A stretch of DNA of 64,000 nt, from the NCBI GenBank assembly GCA_965220185.1, contig OZ244807.1, positions 2,480,001 to 2,544,000 on the forward strand, given 5' to 3'. The position numbers and the translations under genes are program-made. This document shows positions 16,377 through 26,200 of this stretch, piece by piece (the stretch's first letter is position 1; every line of letters starts with the position of its first letter). This stretch comes from Azotimanducus sp965220185 (GTDB lineage Bacteria; Pseudomonadota; Gammaproteobacteria; Pseudomonadales; Azotimanducaceae). The notes under the pieces are model-generated. The model saw only the letters and a program-made list of their open reading frames with translations. It was not told the DNA's origin and did no database searches.

Positions 16377-17828
16377 ATGCGCCAAGCTCTGTCATTGAAG
16401 CTGCGTCAGCAGCTTGCCATCACACCCGAACTGAAGCAATCACTGCACTTGTTGCAGATTTCCTCGCTCGAACTGCGCGCAGAGATCCAGAACGCGATAG
16501 AAAGCAACCCGCTGCTTGAACACGAGTCTGAGCTCCTTGAGACGAGCGCGAGCGAGTCAGCAAGCGACGAATCCACGACTGACACATCGGCCAACGATGA
16601 AACCGAACTCGGCGATGCACTGATCAACGAAACACTGCCGCAAGAGCTGCCCGTTGACACAGTCTGGGAAGATACTTGGATTGATGCCGCACCTCGGCTG
16701 GCCAGCGGTGCTGCCGACGATAGCGATTTTCCGCCACAGGCGGCGGCTCGCTCACTCACCGACGATCTACTATGGCAGCTACAAACCAGCCGGATTGGTG
16801 AAGAGGATCGAGCAATCGCAACGGCGATCATCTATTCGATCAACGAAGATGGCTGGCTCGGCGAGCCCCTATCGGACATACTTCCGTCAGTCGAAGGTTC
16901 GCCTGCCCACAGGGCGCGCGTCGAGGCGGTGCTGAAAGTCGTACAGTCCTTTGAACCGAGCGGCGTGGGCGCCCGCAACCTCGGCGAGTGTCTGCGTCTG
17001 CAATTGTGCGACATGCCCGAACAAACGTGTGGGCGCGCACTCGCACTCGATCTTGTCGCGAATCATCTCGCACTGCTCGCCGATCCTGACATCGGTACAG
17101 TCTGCACTGCCACAGGCGCAAGCGAGCACGAGACCCACGATGCGCTGCGATTGATTCTGAGCTTGAACCCGCGTCCCGGACAAAGCCTTGCCTACACCGA
17201 AGATACCTACCACACCCCGGATGTCATGGTGCGCAAGCACGAGGGCAGTTGGCGCGTTGAACTAAATCGCGAGGCATGGCCGAGCCTTGGTATCAATCCG
17301 CATTATCAGCGCTTGATCGAGCGTGGTCACAAAACTGACGACAATATGTATCTCAAGGAGAAACTTGGCGAAGCAAGGTGGTTCCTGCGTGGACTACGCG
17401 GACGCAGCGAAACGCTGCTTCGCGTGGCGAGCGAAATTGTTTCCTGCCAACGAAGGTTTCTAGAATCCGGGCCGAGCGCGCTCGTGCCGATGGTGTTGCA
17501 AGATGTCGCCGACGCCCTCGGCATGCACGAATCGACCATCTCGCGCGTCACGGCCAACAAGTACATGCAAACTCCACATGGCCTCTTTGAACTCAAGTAC
17601 TTCTTCCCGCCAGCTCTGACGGCGAAAGACGGCAGCCTCGTATCGAGCGTCGCCATTCGCACACGCATTCAGACGCTTGTCCGAGAAGAAGACCCGAGAC
17701 GCCCCTTGAGTGATGCGGCCATCATGAAAGCACTCTCCTCGGAGGGCATGTCAGTCGCCAGGCGAACGATTGCAAAGTACCGCGAAGCGCTCAAAATTCC
17801 GTCTTCGAGTGCGCGCAAGGTGCGATAA
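16377..17828 (+). CDS. rpoN: RNA polymerase sigma-54 factor
   Basis: A 483-residue sigma factor for enhancer-dependent promoters. Region I is glutamine- and leucine-rich (LKLRQQLAITPELKQSLHLLQISSLEL). An acidic region II follows (about residues 45-100). The core-binding and DNA-binding domains include the HTH near HESTISRVTANKYMQTP. The RpoN box near the C-terminus is VARRTIAKYRE. Position lptB-rpoN-hpf is the conserved gammaproteobacterial arrangement. It is complete. Confidence 0.97.
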   Translation: MRQALSLKLRQQLAITPELKQSLHLLQISSLELRAEIQNAIESNPLLEHESELLETSASESASDESTTDTSANDETELGDALINETLPQELPVDTVWEDTWIDAAPRLASGAADDSDFPPQAAARSLTDDLLWQLQTSRIGEEDRAIATAIIYSINEDGWLGEPLSDILPSVEGSPAHRARVEAVLKVVQSFEPSGVGARNLGECLRLQLCDMPEQTCGRALALDLVANHLALLADPDIGTVCTATGASEHETHDALRLILSLNPRPGQSLAYTEDTYHTPDVMVRKHEGSWRVELNREAWPSLGINPHYQRLIERGHKTDDNMYLKEKLGEARWFLRGLRGRSETLLRVASEIVSCQRRFLESGPSALVPMVLQDVADALGMHESTISRVTANKYMQTPHGLFELKYFFPPALTAKDGSLVSSVAIRTRIQTLVREEDPRRPLSDAAIMKALSSEGMSVARRTIAKYREALKIPSSSARKVR

Positions 17829-17927
17829 GCTCGCGTGTACAATGCTTGGCGGTCAATGCGCTCTTGATGGACGGCCGTGTAGCGACAGGTTGTCAGGAAA
17901 ACAGCTTTTCGAGGAAAAGGAACATAC

Positions 17928-18230
17928 ATGCAGTTAAGTATCAGTGGTCACCATATCGATGTCACCGAAGCGATCAAATCTTACATTGAAAAGAAATTCA
18001 AGCGCATCGCGCGGCACGATGATCATGTCACCAACGCACATGTGGTGATCAGCGTGGACCGGCATTATCAGCGCGCCGAAGCAACGCTGCACGGCCTCGG
18101 CGGCGAAATTTTCGCCGATGCGCAAGACGATGACCTCTACGCAGCCATTGACCAGCTCGCTGATCGTGTTGACCGCCAGATCCTCAAGCAAAAGGAAAAG
18201 CGTATCGACCGGCGTCAGGGGAAGCAGTAG
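17928..18230 (+). CDS. hpf: Ribosome hibernation promoting factor, short form
   Basis: A 100-residue protein of the HPF/YfiA family that binds the 30S subunit and helps form inactive 100S ribosomes. The fold signature is MQLSISGHHIDVTEAIKSYIEKKFKRI at the start and DDLYAAIDQLADRVDRQILKQKEK at the end. The lack of a C-terminal extension marks the short form of gammaproteobacteria. A clear ribosome site (AAAGGAA) precedes the ATG. The 99-bp upstream gap probably holds its own promoter, as known for hpf after rpoN. Confidence 0.95.
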   Translation: MQLSISGHHIDVTEAIKSYIEKKFKRIARHDDHVTNAHVVISVDRHYQRAEATLHGLGGEIFADAQDDDLYAAIDQLADRVDRQILKQKEKRIDRRQGKQ

Positions 18231-18271
18231 GCGCTAAAGGTGCGCACAGACGCCAAATTGCCCAATCGCTA

Positions 18272-18736
18272 ATGCCGATCACGCTCACGTCAATTCTCGA
18301 CAGGCACCTGACGCGGGCCAACTTTCCGGGCACTTCGCGCAAACAGGTGCTTCGGGACGCAGCCGAATTGATCGCGAGCAGGTGTGCACGGATCGTGCCA
18401 CACGGTCTTTTCTCGAGGCTCATGGAGCGAGAACACCTCGGCAGCACCGGCCTTGGACATGGCACAGCCATTCCGCACTGTCGATCAAGCGTGATTGATG
18501 AACCGGTATGCGCCTTTCTCAAGCTCAGTCAGCCGATCGAATTTGATGCGCCCGACGGCGAACCGGTGGACCTGATCATGGTGCTCATCGCTTCCGAACA
18601 AGAGCATCAAGACCATCTCGGCATGCTCGGGGCGAGCGCACGACTCCTCGGTCAAGCCGAGAACCTAGAAGCCATTCGGGCCTGCAACGATGATGCTGCG
18701 CTGTACGAACTGCTCATCGCGGCAGATACGGAGTGA
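18272..18736 (+). CDS. ptsN: Nitrogen PTS enzyme IIA
   Basis: A 154-residue EIIA-Ntr phosphoacceptor that regulates potassium uptake and nitrogen/carbon balance rather than transporting sugar. The active-site His is in TGLGHGTAIPHCRS. PTS_EIIA_2 hallmarks LDRHLTRANFPGTSRKQVLRDAAELI and LIASEQEHQDHLGMLG are present. It follows hpf as in E. coli. The usual next gene rapZ is absent, so ptsN is followed directly by npr. Confidence 0.94.
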   Translation: MPITLTSILDRHLTRANFPGTSRKQVLRDAAELIASRCARIVPHGLFSRLMEREHLGSTGLGHGTAIPHCRSSVIDEPVCAFLKLSQPIEFDAPDGEPVDLIMVLIASEQEHQDHLGMLGASARLLGQAENLEAIRACNDDAALYELLIAADTE

Positions 18737-18742
18737 CCCGAA

Positions 18743-19033
18743 ATGCCGTCGCGACAGGTCACACTCAGCAATGAACTCGGACTGCACGCGAGAGCTTCGG
18801 CGAAATTTGTCGAAACCGCGAAGCAATTCGAATCGCAAATCAGTGTGCTCGTGAACAGCGGGGGCAGCGCGGTTGATGGCAAGAACATCATGGCGCTGCT
18901 ACTGCTCGAAGCCACTTGCGGCACTGCGCTCAAGCTCGAAGCCGAGGGTGTGGACGCAGATGCCGCGCTCGATGCCTTGACTGAACTCATCGAAGGTGAC
19001 TTCGGGGAAATCCAAGGCGCCGATTCGGATTAA
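18743..19033 (+). CDS. npr: HPr-like phosphocarrier protein NPr
   Basis: A 96-residue HPr-family protein that carries phosphate to EIIA-Ntr. The active histidine lies in ELGLHARASAKFVETAKQF, and the regulatory region has GKNIMALLLLEATCGTALKLEAEG. It starts 7 bp after the ptsN stop and forms the end of the lptCAB-rpoN-hpf-ptsN cluster. The length is slightly over typical HPr because of an acidic tail. Confidence 0.93.
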   Translation: MPSRQVTLSNELGLHARASAKFVETAKQFESQISVLVNSGGSAVDGKNIMALLLLEATCGTALKLEAEGVDADAALDALTELIEGDFGEIQGADSD

Positions 19034-19071
19034 ACTATGCACACGGAGGACGATGCGTCAATGAGCGACCC

Positions 19072-20424
19072 ATGGAGACGAATTCGAGTACCTCAGAGCG
19101 CCGCCTCGGCGAAGTCATCCGCTCCATTGATCGGGATCAAGCGGAGAACCTCGGTGCGTTGCTCTCTACAATCCGCCCGCACGAGGCCGCGAACCTCCTA
19201 GAATCCATACCGCCTGACGCGAGGCGGATTATTTGGGAACTGCTCGAAGAGGACACGTCGCACCAAGCCTTGCAGCATCTGCACGAGGATGTGCTCGAAG
19301 AGATCCTCGCCCAGATGGACACCGACAGCTTGGTCGCCGCTGGCGACGAACTCGATACCGACGACTTCGCCGACATACTGCGGCAACTGCCGGATGTCAT
19401 TCAAGATGAGGTGCTCGCCTCACTCGACGCTGGCCACCGGCAGCGCGTTGAATCCGTGCTTTCGTATCCAGAGGACACGGCTGGCGGCCTTATGGATACA
19501 GAGCTCATTGCGGTCGAGCGGAGGCATTCGCTAGAACTCGTGCTCAGATACCTTCGCCGCCGTGGGCAAGTGCCGCACACGACGGACAAGCTCTTTGTGG
19601 TGGACCGTGCTGGCAAGTATGTCGGCATACTGCGCATCTCGAAACTCCTGACGAGCCATTCGCATCTGCGTGTCGGCGAAGTCTTTGAACCCGATTTCCC
19701 TGCGATCCAAGCTGAAATGAAGGACGATGAGCTTGCGCGCCTGTTCGCGCGCGAGGACCTGCTGTCAGCGCCGGTGGTCGATCAAGCCGGGCGCCTCATC
19801 GGCCGTGTGACGGTGGACGATGTCGTCGATGTGATCATCGAAGATGCGGAAGAGGCTTTCATGGGTCAAGCTGGCCTTGAAGTCGATCAGGACACCTTCG
19901 CGCCGATCCTGAAATCGACCCGCAGCCGGGCTATCTGGCTCAGCATCAACCTGTTCACTGCGGTGCTTGCATCCATGATGATAAGCCTCTTTGAAGAGGC
20001 CATCGTGAAGGTGGTCGCACTCGCTGTGCTCATGCCGATCGTCGCGAGCATGGGCGGCGTCGCGGGTACGCAAACACTGACTCTTGTCATCCGCGCCATG
20101 GCGCTCGACCAAATCTCGCGCGCAAATCTTGGCTGGCTGCTCAACCGAGAGTTAATTGTCGCCGCGCTGAACGGCCTGCTGCTCGCCTTGCTCGTTGGCA
20201 TTGGCGCGTCGATCATGTTCGCTGACGCACTACTCGGCATCGTCATATTTGTCGCCATGGTGGCCAATCTCTTGATCGCTGCCATTGCCGGCACACTACT
20301 GCCGACGCTGCTGCGTACCTTATCGATTGATCCGGCCATCGCAGGCGGTGTCGTGCTGACCGCAATCACCGACGTCTGTGGTTTCTTCGTGTTCCTCGGA
20401 CTCGCAACGCTCGCCTATGGATAG
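19072..20424 (+). CDS. mgtE: Magnesium transporter MgtE
   Basis: A 450-residue Mg2+ channel. Residues 1-125 form the acidic helical MgtE_N sensor (LLSTIRPHEAANLLESIPPDARRIIWELL). Tandem CBS domains span about 130-255. Five membrane segments follow, with the pore signature MPIVASMGGVAGTQTLTLVIRA. The start (ATG 19072) lies 38 bp after npr, so it may be the last gene of that transcription unit. Convergent with pmbA, 13 bp apart. All domains are intact. Confidence 0.96.
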   Translation: METNSSTSERRLGEVIRSIDRDQAENLGALLSTIRPHEAANLLESIPPDARRIIWELLEEDTSHQALQHLHEDVLEEILAQMDTDSLVAAGDELDTDDFADILRQLPDVIQDEVLASLDAGHRQRVESVLSYPEDTAGGLMDTELIAVERRHSLELVLRYLRRRGQVPHTTDKLFVVDRAGKYVGILRISKLLTSHSHLRVGEVFEPDFPAIQAEMKDDELARLFAREDLLSAPVVDQAGRLIGRVTVDDVVDVIIEDAEEAFMGQAGLEVDQDTFAPILKSTRSRAIWLSINLFTAVLASMMISLFEEAIVKVVALAVLMPIVASMGGVAGTQTLTLVIRAMALDQISRANLGWLLNRELIVAALNGLLLALLVGIGASIMFADALLGIVIFVAMVANLLIAAIAGTLLPTLLRTLSIDPAIAGGVVLTAITDVCGFFVFLGLATLAYG

Positions 20425-20437
20425 CCATGCGTGTCGC

Positions 20438-21844
20438 TTACGCAGGCGTGGCAAGCACCATCGAATCGATCAGGATTGATCCGGTGCGAACGCGGCGCCT
20501 TGGATCGAGATCGTCGCCGACACCGACAATGCCACGAAACATGTCTCGAAGATTGCCGGCAATGGTGATTTCAGAAACCGGATAGACGATGTCACCATTT
20601 TCCACCCAGAATCCTGATACGCCTCGCGAATAGTCACCGTTGACAAGGTTGACGCCCTGCCCCATCAGTTCGCGCACGACTAGGCCGACATCCATTTCCT
20701 GGAGCAGCTCGCGTCGCGTCTTCGCGGTCCGGGGCTCAAGAATCAAATTGTGAACACCGCCCGCATTGCCGGTTGTTTGCATGCCAAGTCGACGTGCCGA
20801 ATAGCTCGACAAGAGATAGGTCGCCACTTGCCCGGCGTCAATGATCGCTTTGCTCGCCGTCTGCACGCCTTCGCTGTCGAAATTCGCGCTTGCCGCGCCG
20901 CCTTTGATATGCGGCCTCTCAACCAAGGACAGCCACGTCGGCAGAATATGTGTGCCAAGCGCGCCTTCAAGAAACGACTCGCGCCGGTAGAGCAATCCAC
21001 CAGAGAGCGCCGAAGTGAGAGAGCCCAGCAAGCCTGAAGCCACTTCGGACTCGAACAACACCGGGTACTGACCGGTCGGCGGCGTCGCACCGCCCAAGCG
21101 CGCAAGGCATCGCTCAGCGGCTTGGCGCCCAACACTGTCCGCGCTATCGAGCGCATCAGATTGACGCGCGGATGTATACCAGTAGTCGCGATGCTTGCCG
21201 TGCGCATCCTCGCTCAAGAGCGAGCAGCCAATCGAATGGGTGGTGCCATTATCGGCACCGATAAAGCCATGCGTGTTGGCATAGACGCCGCGACCACCGT
21301 AGCTCGATAGGCTCGCGCCCTCTGAATTGACAATGCGCGCATCAAACCCGCGACCGGCATCTTCGCAGGCGAGGGCCATTTCTGTTGCTTGATCGAGCCC
21401 TATGAGCCAGGGCGCACTCAACGCGAGGTCCGGCATATTTGTTGCCATCAGCGACGCATCAGCAAGCCCATGACACGGGTCGGACTGCGCGAAGCGCGCG
21501 ATTTCACAGGCGGCATCGAGTGTCTCTTCGATCGATTGCGAACTCAAGTCCGAGGTGTTGGCGCTGCCTTTGCATTGATTGCGATAGACCGTGACACCGC
21601 ATGACACATCCTGATGAAATTCGGTCGTTTCGACATCGCCGAGGCGTACCGTCACAGTGTAGCCAGCGCCTTGCGAGATCGCGACTTCAGCCGCGTCAAC
21701 GCCCTTCTCTCGCGCTTTCTCGATCAGCCGCAAGGCGATTTCCGGCAAGCCGCCGTCGCTCTCGCAAAGTGGCGCGGTTAAGTCGTGCAGAGAGTCGATG
21801 GACACAAGATCAACTCGATGTGCCGCCGACGATGATCTCGTCAA
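20438..21844 (-). CDS. pmbA: Metalloprotease-related protein PmbA/TldE
   Basis: A 468-residue member of the TldD/PmbA family that pairs with TldD to degrade unfolded peptides and process microcins or modified peptides. Family features include 'GVDAAEVAISQGAGYTVTVRLGDVET' near the N-terminus and GNAGGVHNLILEP and GVNLVNGDYSRGVSGFWVENG near the C-terminus. TldE lacks the HExxxH motif, which is carried by TldD. It overlaps the tldD 3' end by 35 bp. In E. coli the two genes are far apart; here they are adjacent and co-transcribed. Confidence 0.94.
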   Translation of the reverse strand: MTRSSSAAHRVDLVSIDSLHDLTAPLCESDGGLPEIALRLIEKAREKGVDAAEVAISQGAGYTVTVRLGDVETTEFHQDVSCGVTVYRNQCKGSANTSDLSSQSIEETLDAACEIARFAQSDPCHGLADASLMATNMPDLALSAPWLIGLDQATEMALACEDAGRGFDARIVNSEGASLSSYGGRGVYANTHGFIGADNGTTHSIGCSLLSEDAHGKHRDYWYTSARQSDALDSADSVGRQAAERCLARLGGATPPTGQYPVLFESEVASGLLGSLTSALSGGLLYRRESFLEGALGTHILPTWLSLVERPHIKGGAASANFDSEGVQTASKAIIDAGQVATYLLSSYSARRLGMQTTGNAGGVHNLILEPRTAKTRRELLQEMDVGLVVRELMGQGVNLVNGDYSRGVSGFWVENGDIVYPVSEITIAGNLRDMFRGIVGVGDDLDPRRRVRTGSILIDSMVLATPA

Positions 21845-23261
21845 CTTTCAAAGTTGGTTGACCGACGCCGACAGGCACCGACTGCCCATCCTTGCCGCAA
21901 ACACCGACACCCGCGTCGAGTTCAAGATCCTTGCCAACCATGCTCACGCGCTGCATGACCTCGGCACCCATGCCAATCAGCGTCGCGCCTTTGACAGGGC
22001 ACACGCAGCGCCCGTCTTCGACAAGCCACGCTTCGGTCGTCGAAAAGACGAATTGACCAGAGGTAATATCCACCTGTCCGCCGCCAAAGCTGGCAGCAAA
22101 GAGACCTTTTTTGACACTTGCGAGGATTTCCTCGGGGTCGTGCGGTCCGGGCAGCATGAAGGTGTTGGTCATGCGCGGCATGGGCAGATGCGCATAGGAT
22201 TCGCGCCGGCCGTTGCCGGTGCATGTGCTTTGCATGAGCTTCGCGTTGAGCCTGTCTGTCATATAGCCTCTGAGGATGCCATCTTCAATGAGCACAGTGC
22301 GCTGCCCAGGCGTACCCTCGTCGTCAACACGCAGCGAACCACGCCGGTCAACAAGCGTCGCATCATCAACAACGCTGCAGAGAGGGGAAGCCACCTGCGT
22401 GCCCATTTTCCCCGCGAAGGCAGATGTCCCCTTGCGGTTGAAGTCGCCTTCTAGGCCGTGACCCACGGCTTCGTGCAACAGCACGCCTGGCCAGCCCGGA
22501 CCAAGAACCACCGGCATTGGACCTGCGGGCGCATCAACGGCGTCGAGATTGAGCAGTGCGAGCCGCACGGCCTCACGCGCATAGTCATCGCAGCGGTCGT
22601 CCTCAAGCAGCCACGATGCTTGCCTGCGACCACCGCCGCCCGCAGTGCCGCGTTCGCGTCGACCACCCTGCTCCGCAATCACGCTGACATTCATTCGAAT
22701 GAGTGGACGCACATCGCCACACAAGATACCGTCAGTAGACACCACTAGGATTGCTTCATGAACGGCGTGCAAGCCGACCGACACCTTGCACACCCGGTTG
22801 TCAACAGCCCTCGCAACAGCATCGACGCGCCGCATCATGTCGATGCGCGTGTCATTGTTCATGCCGAGAATCGGATCGTCGAGCGCATGGATGGCATCGC
22901 CGGTCTCAGCGCCAAGTTCGGGCAAGTGCTGAGATTCACTCGATGCCCCGCTCTTGACGATGGCTCGCGCCGCAGTGATGGCAGGCGTCAATGCGTCGCG
23001 CGAAATGTCATCCACATAGGCGAATCCAGTCTTCTCGCCACTCATAGCGCGCACGCCGACACCACCGGAGGCGCCAAAGGCACCTTCTTTGATCTTGCCG
23101 TCTTCAAGCGACCAGCTCAGTCGCCGTTGGCGCTGAAAGAATAGTTCACCCGCGTCGACTTTCGGCGCCATGAGCCCGGAGATCATTGATTCGCAGGTGG
23201 GCACGTCCAAATCTGTGTCGCCAAGACACGTTTCTCTCGCGGTATGAAAAATGTCGTTCAT
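21810..23261 (-). CDS. tldD: Metalloprotease TldD
   Basis: A 483-residue zinc protease subunit. The catalytic motif HEAVGH (HExxxH) is visible in 'GVLLHEAVGHGLEGDFNRKG'. The N-terminal domain includes GVGVRAMSGEKTGFAYVDD and the C-terminal domain CTGNGRRESYAHLPMPRMTN. The ATG at 23261 overlaps the yhdP stop by 4 bp; upstream frame extension to 23528 lies inside yhdP and is rejected. The 3' end overlaps pmbA, so both subunits of the TldD/E heterodimer come from one message. Confidence 0.95.
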   Translation of the reverse strand: MNDIFHTARETCLGDTDLDVPTCESMISGLMAPKVDAGELFFQRQRRLSWSLEDGKIKEGAFGASGGVGVRAMSGEKTGFAYVDDISRDALTPAITAARAIVKSGASSESQHLPELGAETGDAIHALDDPILGMNNDTRIDMMRRVDAVARAVDNRVCKVSVGLHAVHEAILVVSTDGILCGDVRPLIRMNVSVIAEQGGRRERGTAGGGGRRQASWLLEDDRCDDYAREAVRLALLNLDAVDAPAGPMPVVLGPGWPGVLLHEAVGHGLEGDFNRKGTSAFAGKMGTQVASPLCSVVDDATLVDRRGSLRVDDEGTPGQRTVLIEDGILRGYMTDRLNAKLMQSTCTGNGRRESYAHLPMPRMTNTFMLPGPHDPEEILASVKKGLFAASFGGGQVDITSGQFVFSTTEAWLVEDGRCVCPVKGATLIGMGAEVMQRVSMVGKDLELDAGVGVCGKDGQSVPVGVGQPTLKVDEIIVGGTSS

Positions 23262-26200
23262 TGTCCAGTTTGCTCGTTCGTGGTCTGTTGCTGAAGTCCC
23301 TGCGACGCCGCAGGTTGTTGTGCGGGTGGCGGCTCCAGTATTTCTTCCGGCAATGGCTCCGGCTGTTCCACCTCGGCGAGGGAGAACACGGGTTCGGAGA
23401 GGGTGCCTGTCACAGAATAACGCGCCGTGCTGAAATCTTCTAGTCGGTTGCGCAGAATCCGCTCGCCCACCACCACACCCAATCCCGTCACAGGATTGCC
23501 AAGCAGCGCCATATAGCCCGCAAGCCACGGTAGGCTGCGGCTGATCTTGAGCGTCGCCTCGAACTGATTATCGAGTTCCCCCGTCACGAGATTGATATTG
23601 CCTGCAATCCGAAATCGACCGCCGTTGCCATCGATTTTGACAGGTTCGACCATGTGCATGACCCCCGCGTCAAACTGACTCTTGACCCGCACTTCATCAA
23701 ATGCGACGCCTTCGCCAAACACGTCTGAAAAATCCAGCGTCAATCTTTGCAAGAAGGCGTTAAAGTCAAGCAAGGTGAGCAGCCGCAGGCCAGCCCCGGC
23801 CTCAAAATCACGGAACCGCCCTCGGCGAATGGTCAGGTCGATCTCGCCCTCAAAGGCTTCAAGCTTCGGTTTCCAAGGCGCGTCGGCCCAATTGAGATCG
23901 GCGATGAGCACAGCCCGCTCGGCCTCCACGCTCGGCGCAAACCCCCAGCCAGCCATGGCATCGGCGAGATTATCGGTGGCAAGCTCGCCCACGAACCTTG
24001 AATCGTAGGTGCCATCAGGCAGTTTTCGCCAAATCAGATCATTCGTCGCACGAATGGCCAAGCCCCGCGAATCAGCTTCAAGGCCAACGAACCGCACACC
24101 GTCCTCGATTTGCCGAAGACCGAAACGCCATGCACCATAGTCATTGTCGCCAAGCTTCAAGGATTTGATCGACGCATCGACTTCAGGCAGCGACGCAAGT
24201 TCAATGTCATTAAGCAGGGTACCAGCGCTTGGCAATTCACGCTCATCAGTCGATGCCAAGTACAGGCGCGCGAGCGATACTTGATGCATGCCATCTGGCG
24301 CACTCGACCATGTGCCAGCAAGCGAGTCGCCCCCGAACATAAGATCAACGCCGTCAGGACGAATCACGCCATTGATCGAGATATGGCCAAGCACAAAGCT
24401 GCCGAGATCGACGCCAGCGACCTTTAGCGCTTCAAAATGGAGGTCGGGCGCCCTTGCTGCGCCTGTTGCACCGCCACCTGAAGCCAATGTTCTTACGTCA
24501 TCGAACTGCATTGTGGGCAGTTCTCCGAAGATACGAACACCGGGCTTCAGATCAGCACGCACATCGTCAAGTGAATACTCGGCGCCAACGGCGACCGCGC
24601 CGCTGATTTCCCGACCTTCATTGCTCTCCTTCCAGACGAGCATGCCATCGATGCGCTGATCAAGAGAGAACAATGCGCTTCCCGCAGCTGCGCCATGAGC
24701 AAATTCAAGGTCCACGCGCAGCGGCGCGATTTCGGCAGCATCCTTGCCAAGCCCGGGTGGCAGATCGATTCTCATTCCCTGCAAGTCGGAAAAAAGGCGC
24801 ACACGCGGGGCGGCTTCGCCCAACGCATCAACCTCCACATGCGCGGCGTACGGCATCTCACCGTGAATGTTGACGAGACCACCGAGGTAGGGCCGTAGGT
24901 ATTCGGCACTGATGCGCGAACGGATGTCAGCTTGCAACCGATCCTTGGCCTCCAGCGATGACTCACCGGAATGCAAAGCCACCGTCACCGCCTGTCCAAA
25001 TACCGTTCCATCAATGCCTTCGCTCTCGAGCTTGCTAGGGAAGACGTATCGGGCAGCGCCATCTAGCTCGGTCAATGAAAACCTCTCGCTGTCATCATCG
25101 GCGGAGCGAAAATGGAAGTCCACATCCTGTAGACGCAGCCCAAGGTCAAGCTCGAAATCGACTGCATTGAACTTGAATGGAACGCTCGTCGCAAGCTCGT
25201 ATTCGACAAGTCCCAGTGCTTCAAGCTGATCACCTGAGACAGGCAACAGATCGCCCAAGGGCGAATCAACAACGAGCCGCAGTAAGCTGTCAGCAGGCAT
25301 TTGTCCGCTATCCCGCAAATGCACGCGCTCGCCGCGCAGCGGCATCTCCAAGGCAAGATCCTCAATTCGCATGCCAAGCACCCGTGCCCGCTCGACCTGC
25401 CCGGCGATCACTCCGCCCTGCAGCGACACCCGCCCGGTTACGCTATCTGCCACTGGCCAGCGTGGATGATAGAGAAGCGTCCCGTCTCGCCAATCAACCC
25501 ACATTTCGACCTGCATCGTAGGCACGGGCGGCTGCCTCCGCACATAGCCGCTCAAGACAAGTCCACCCTGCTCAAGCTCTCCGCCTTGAATGCCCGCTTC
25601 GGCCCATGCACGCATACCACCAGGCAAATTGTTCGGAACGAATTGCAAGACATCGCGCGACTTCAGAGCAAAGGCTCTCACGCTGCCAGCGATTTGCCGC
25701 TCGGCCGGATCGGCTGGTGCCGAGTAACGCATATTGACAATCACCTCGCCGCCTTCCACAAGTCGCGCACGAAGGTTGTGTCCACGCACCCCGACATAGC
25801 CCGGCAGAAATCGCAGCCAGACCTCTCCGCTTACTTCTGCGAATGCGATCTCCTCAGCAAATAGCTTCTCAAGTTCAATACCGGCATCGGTGCTATCCAC
25901 CAGCAGTCGGGCACCGCTCTTGGCATAGACCGCTGTGGCCGACAGGTTGCGAAGCGCCGGACTGCCCATCCATGAGACGGCGGAAAAATCCTCTAGACGA
26001 GAGCCGAGTATCATTGGCGAACCGGCGCGAACCTGCGCCGAGGCGTTCTCTAGCCGCCCGACGGGCTTGAAGCGCGTCAACCAGCGCGCCAGCAACGTTT
26101 CCTCGATTGCGCTCGCCAATACAAATTCTGACAACTCCGCCATGTCTTGGTCGGATAGCTGCATGAACAAGCCTTCAGCGCCGTCAAGGGCAAGGGTTGT

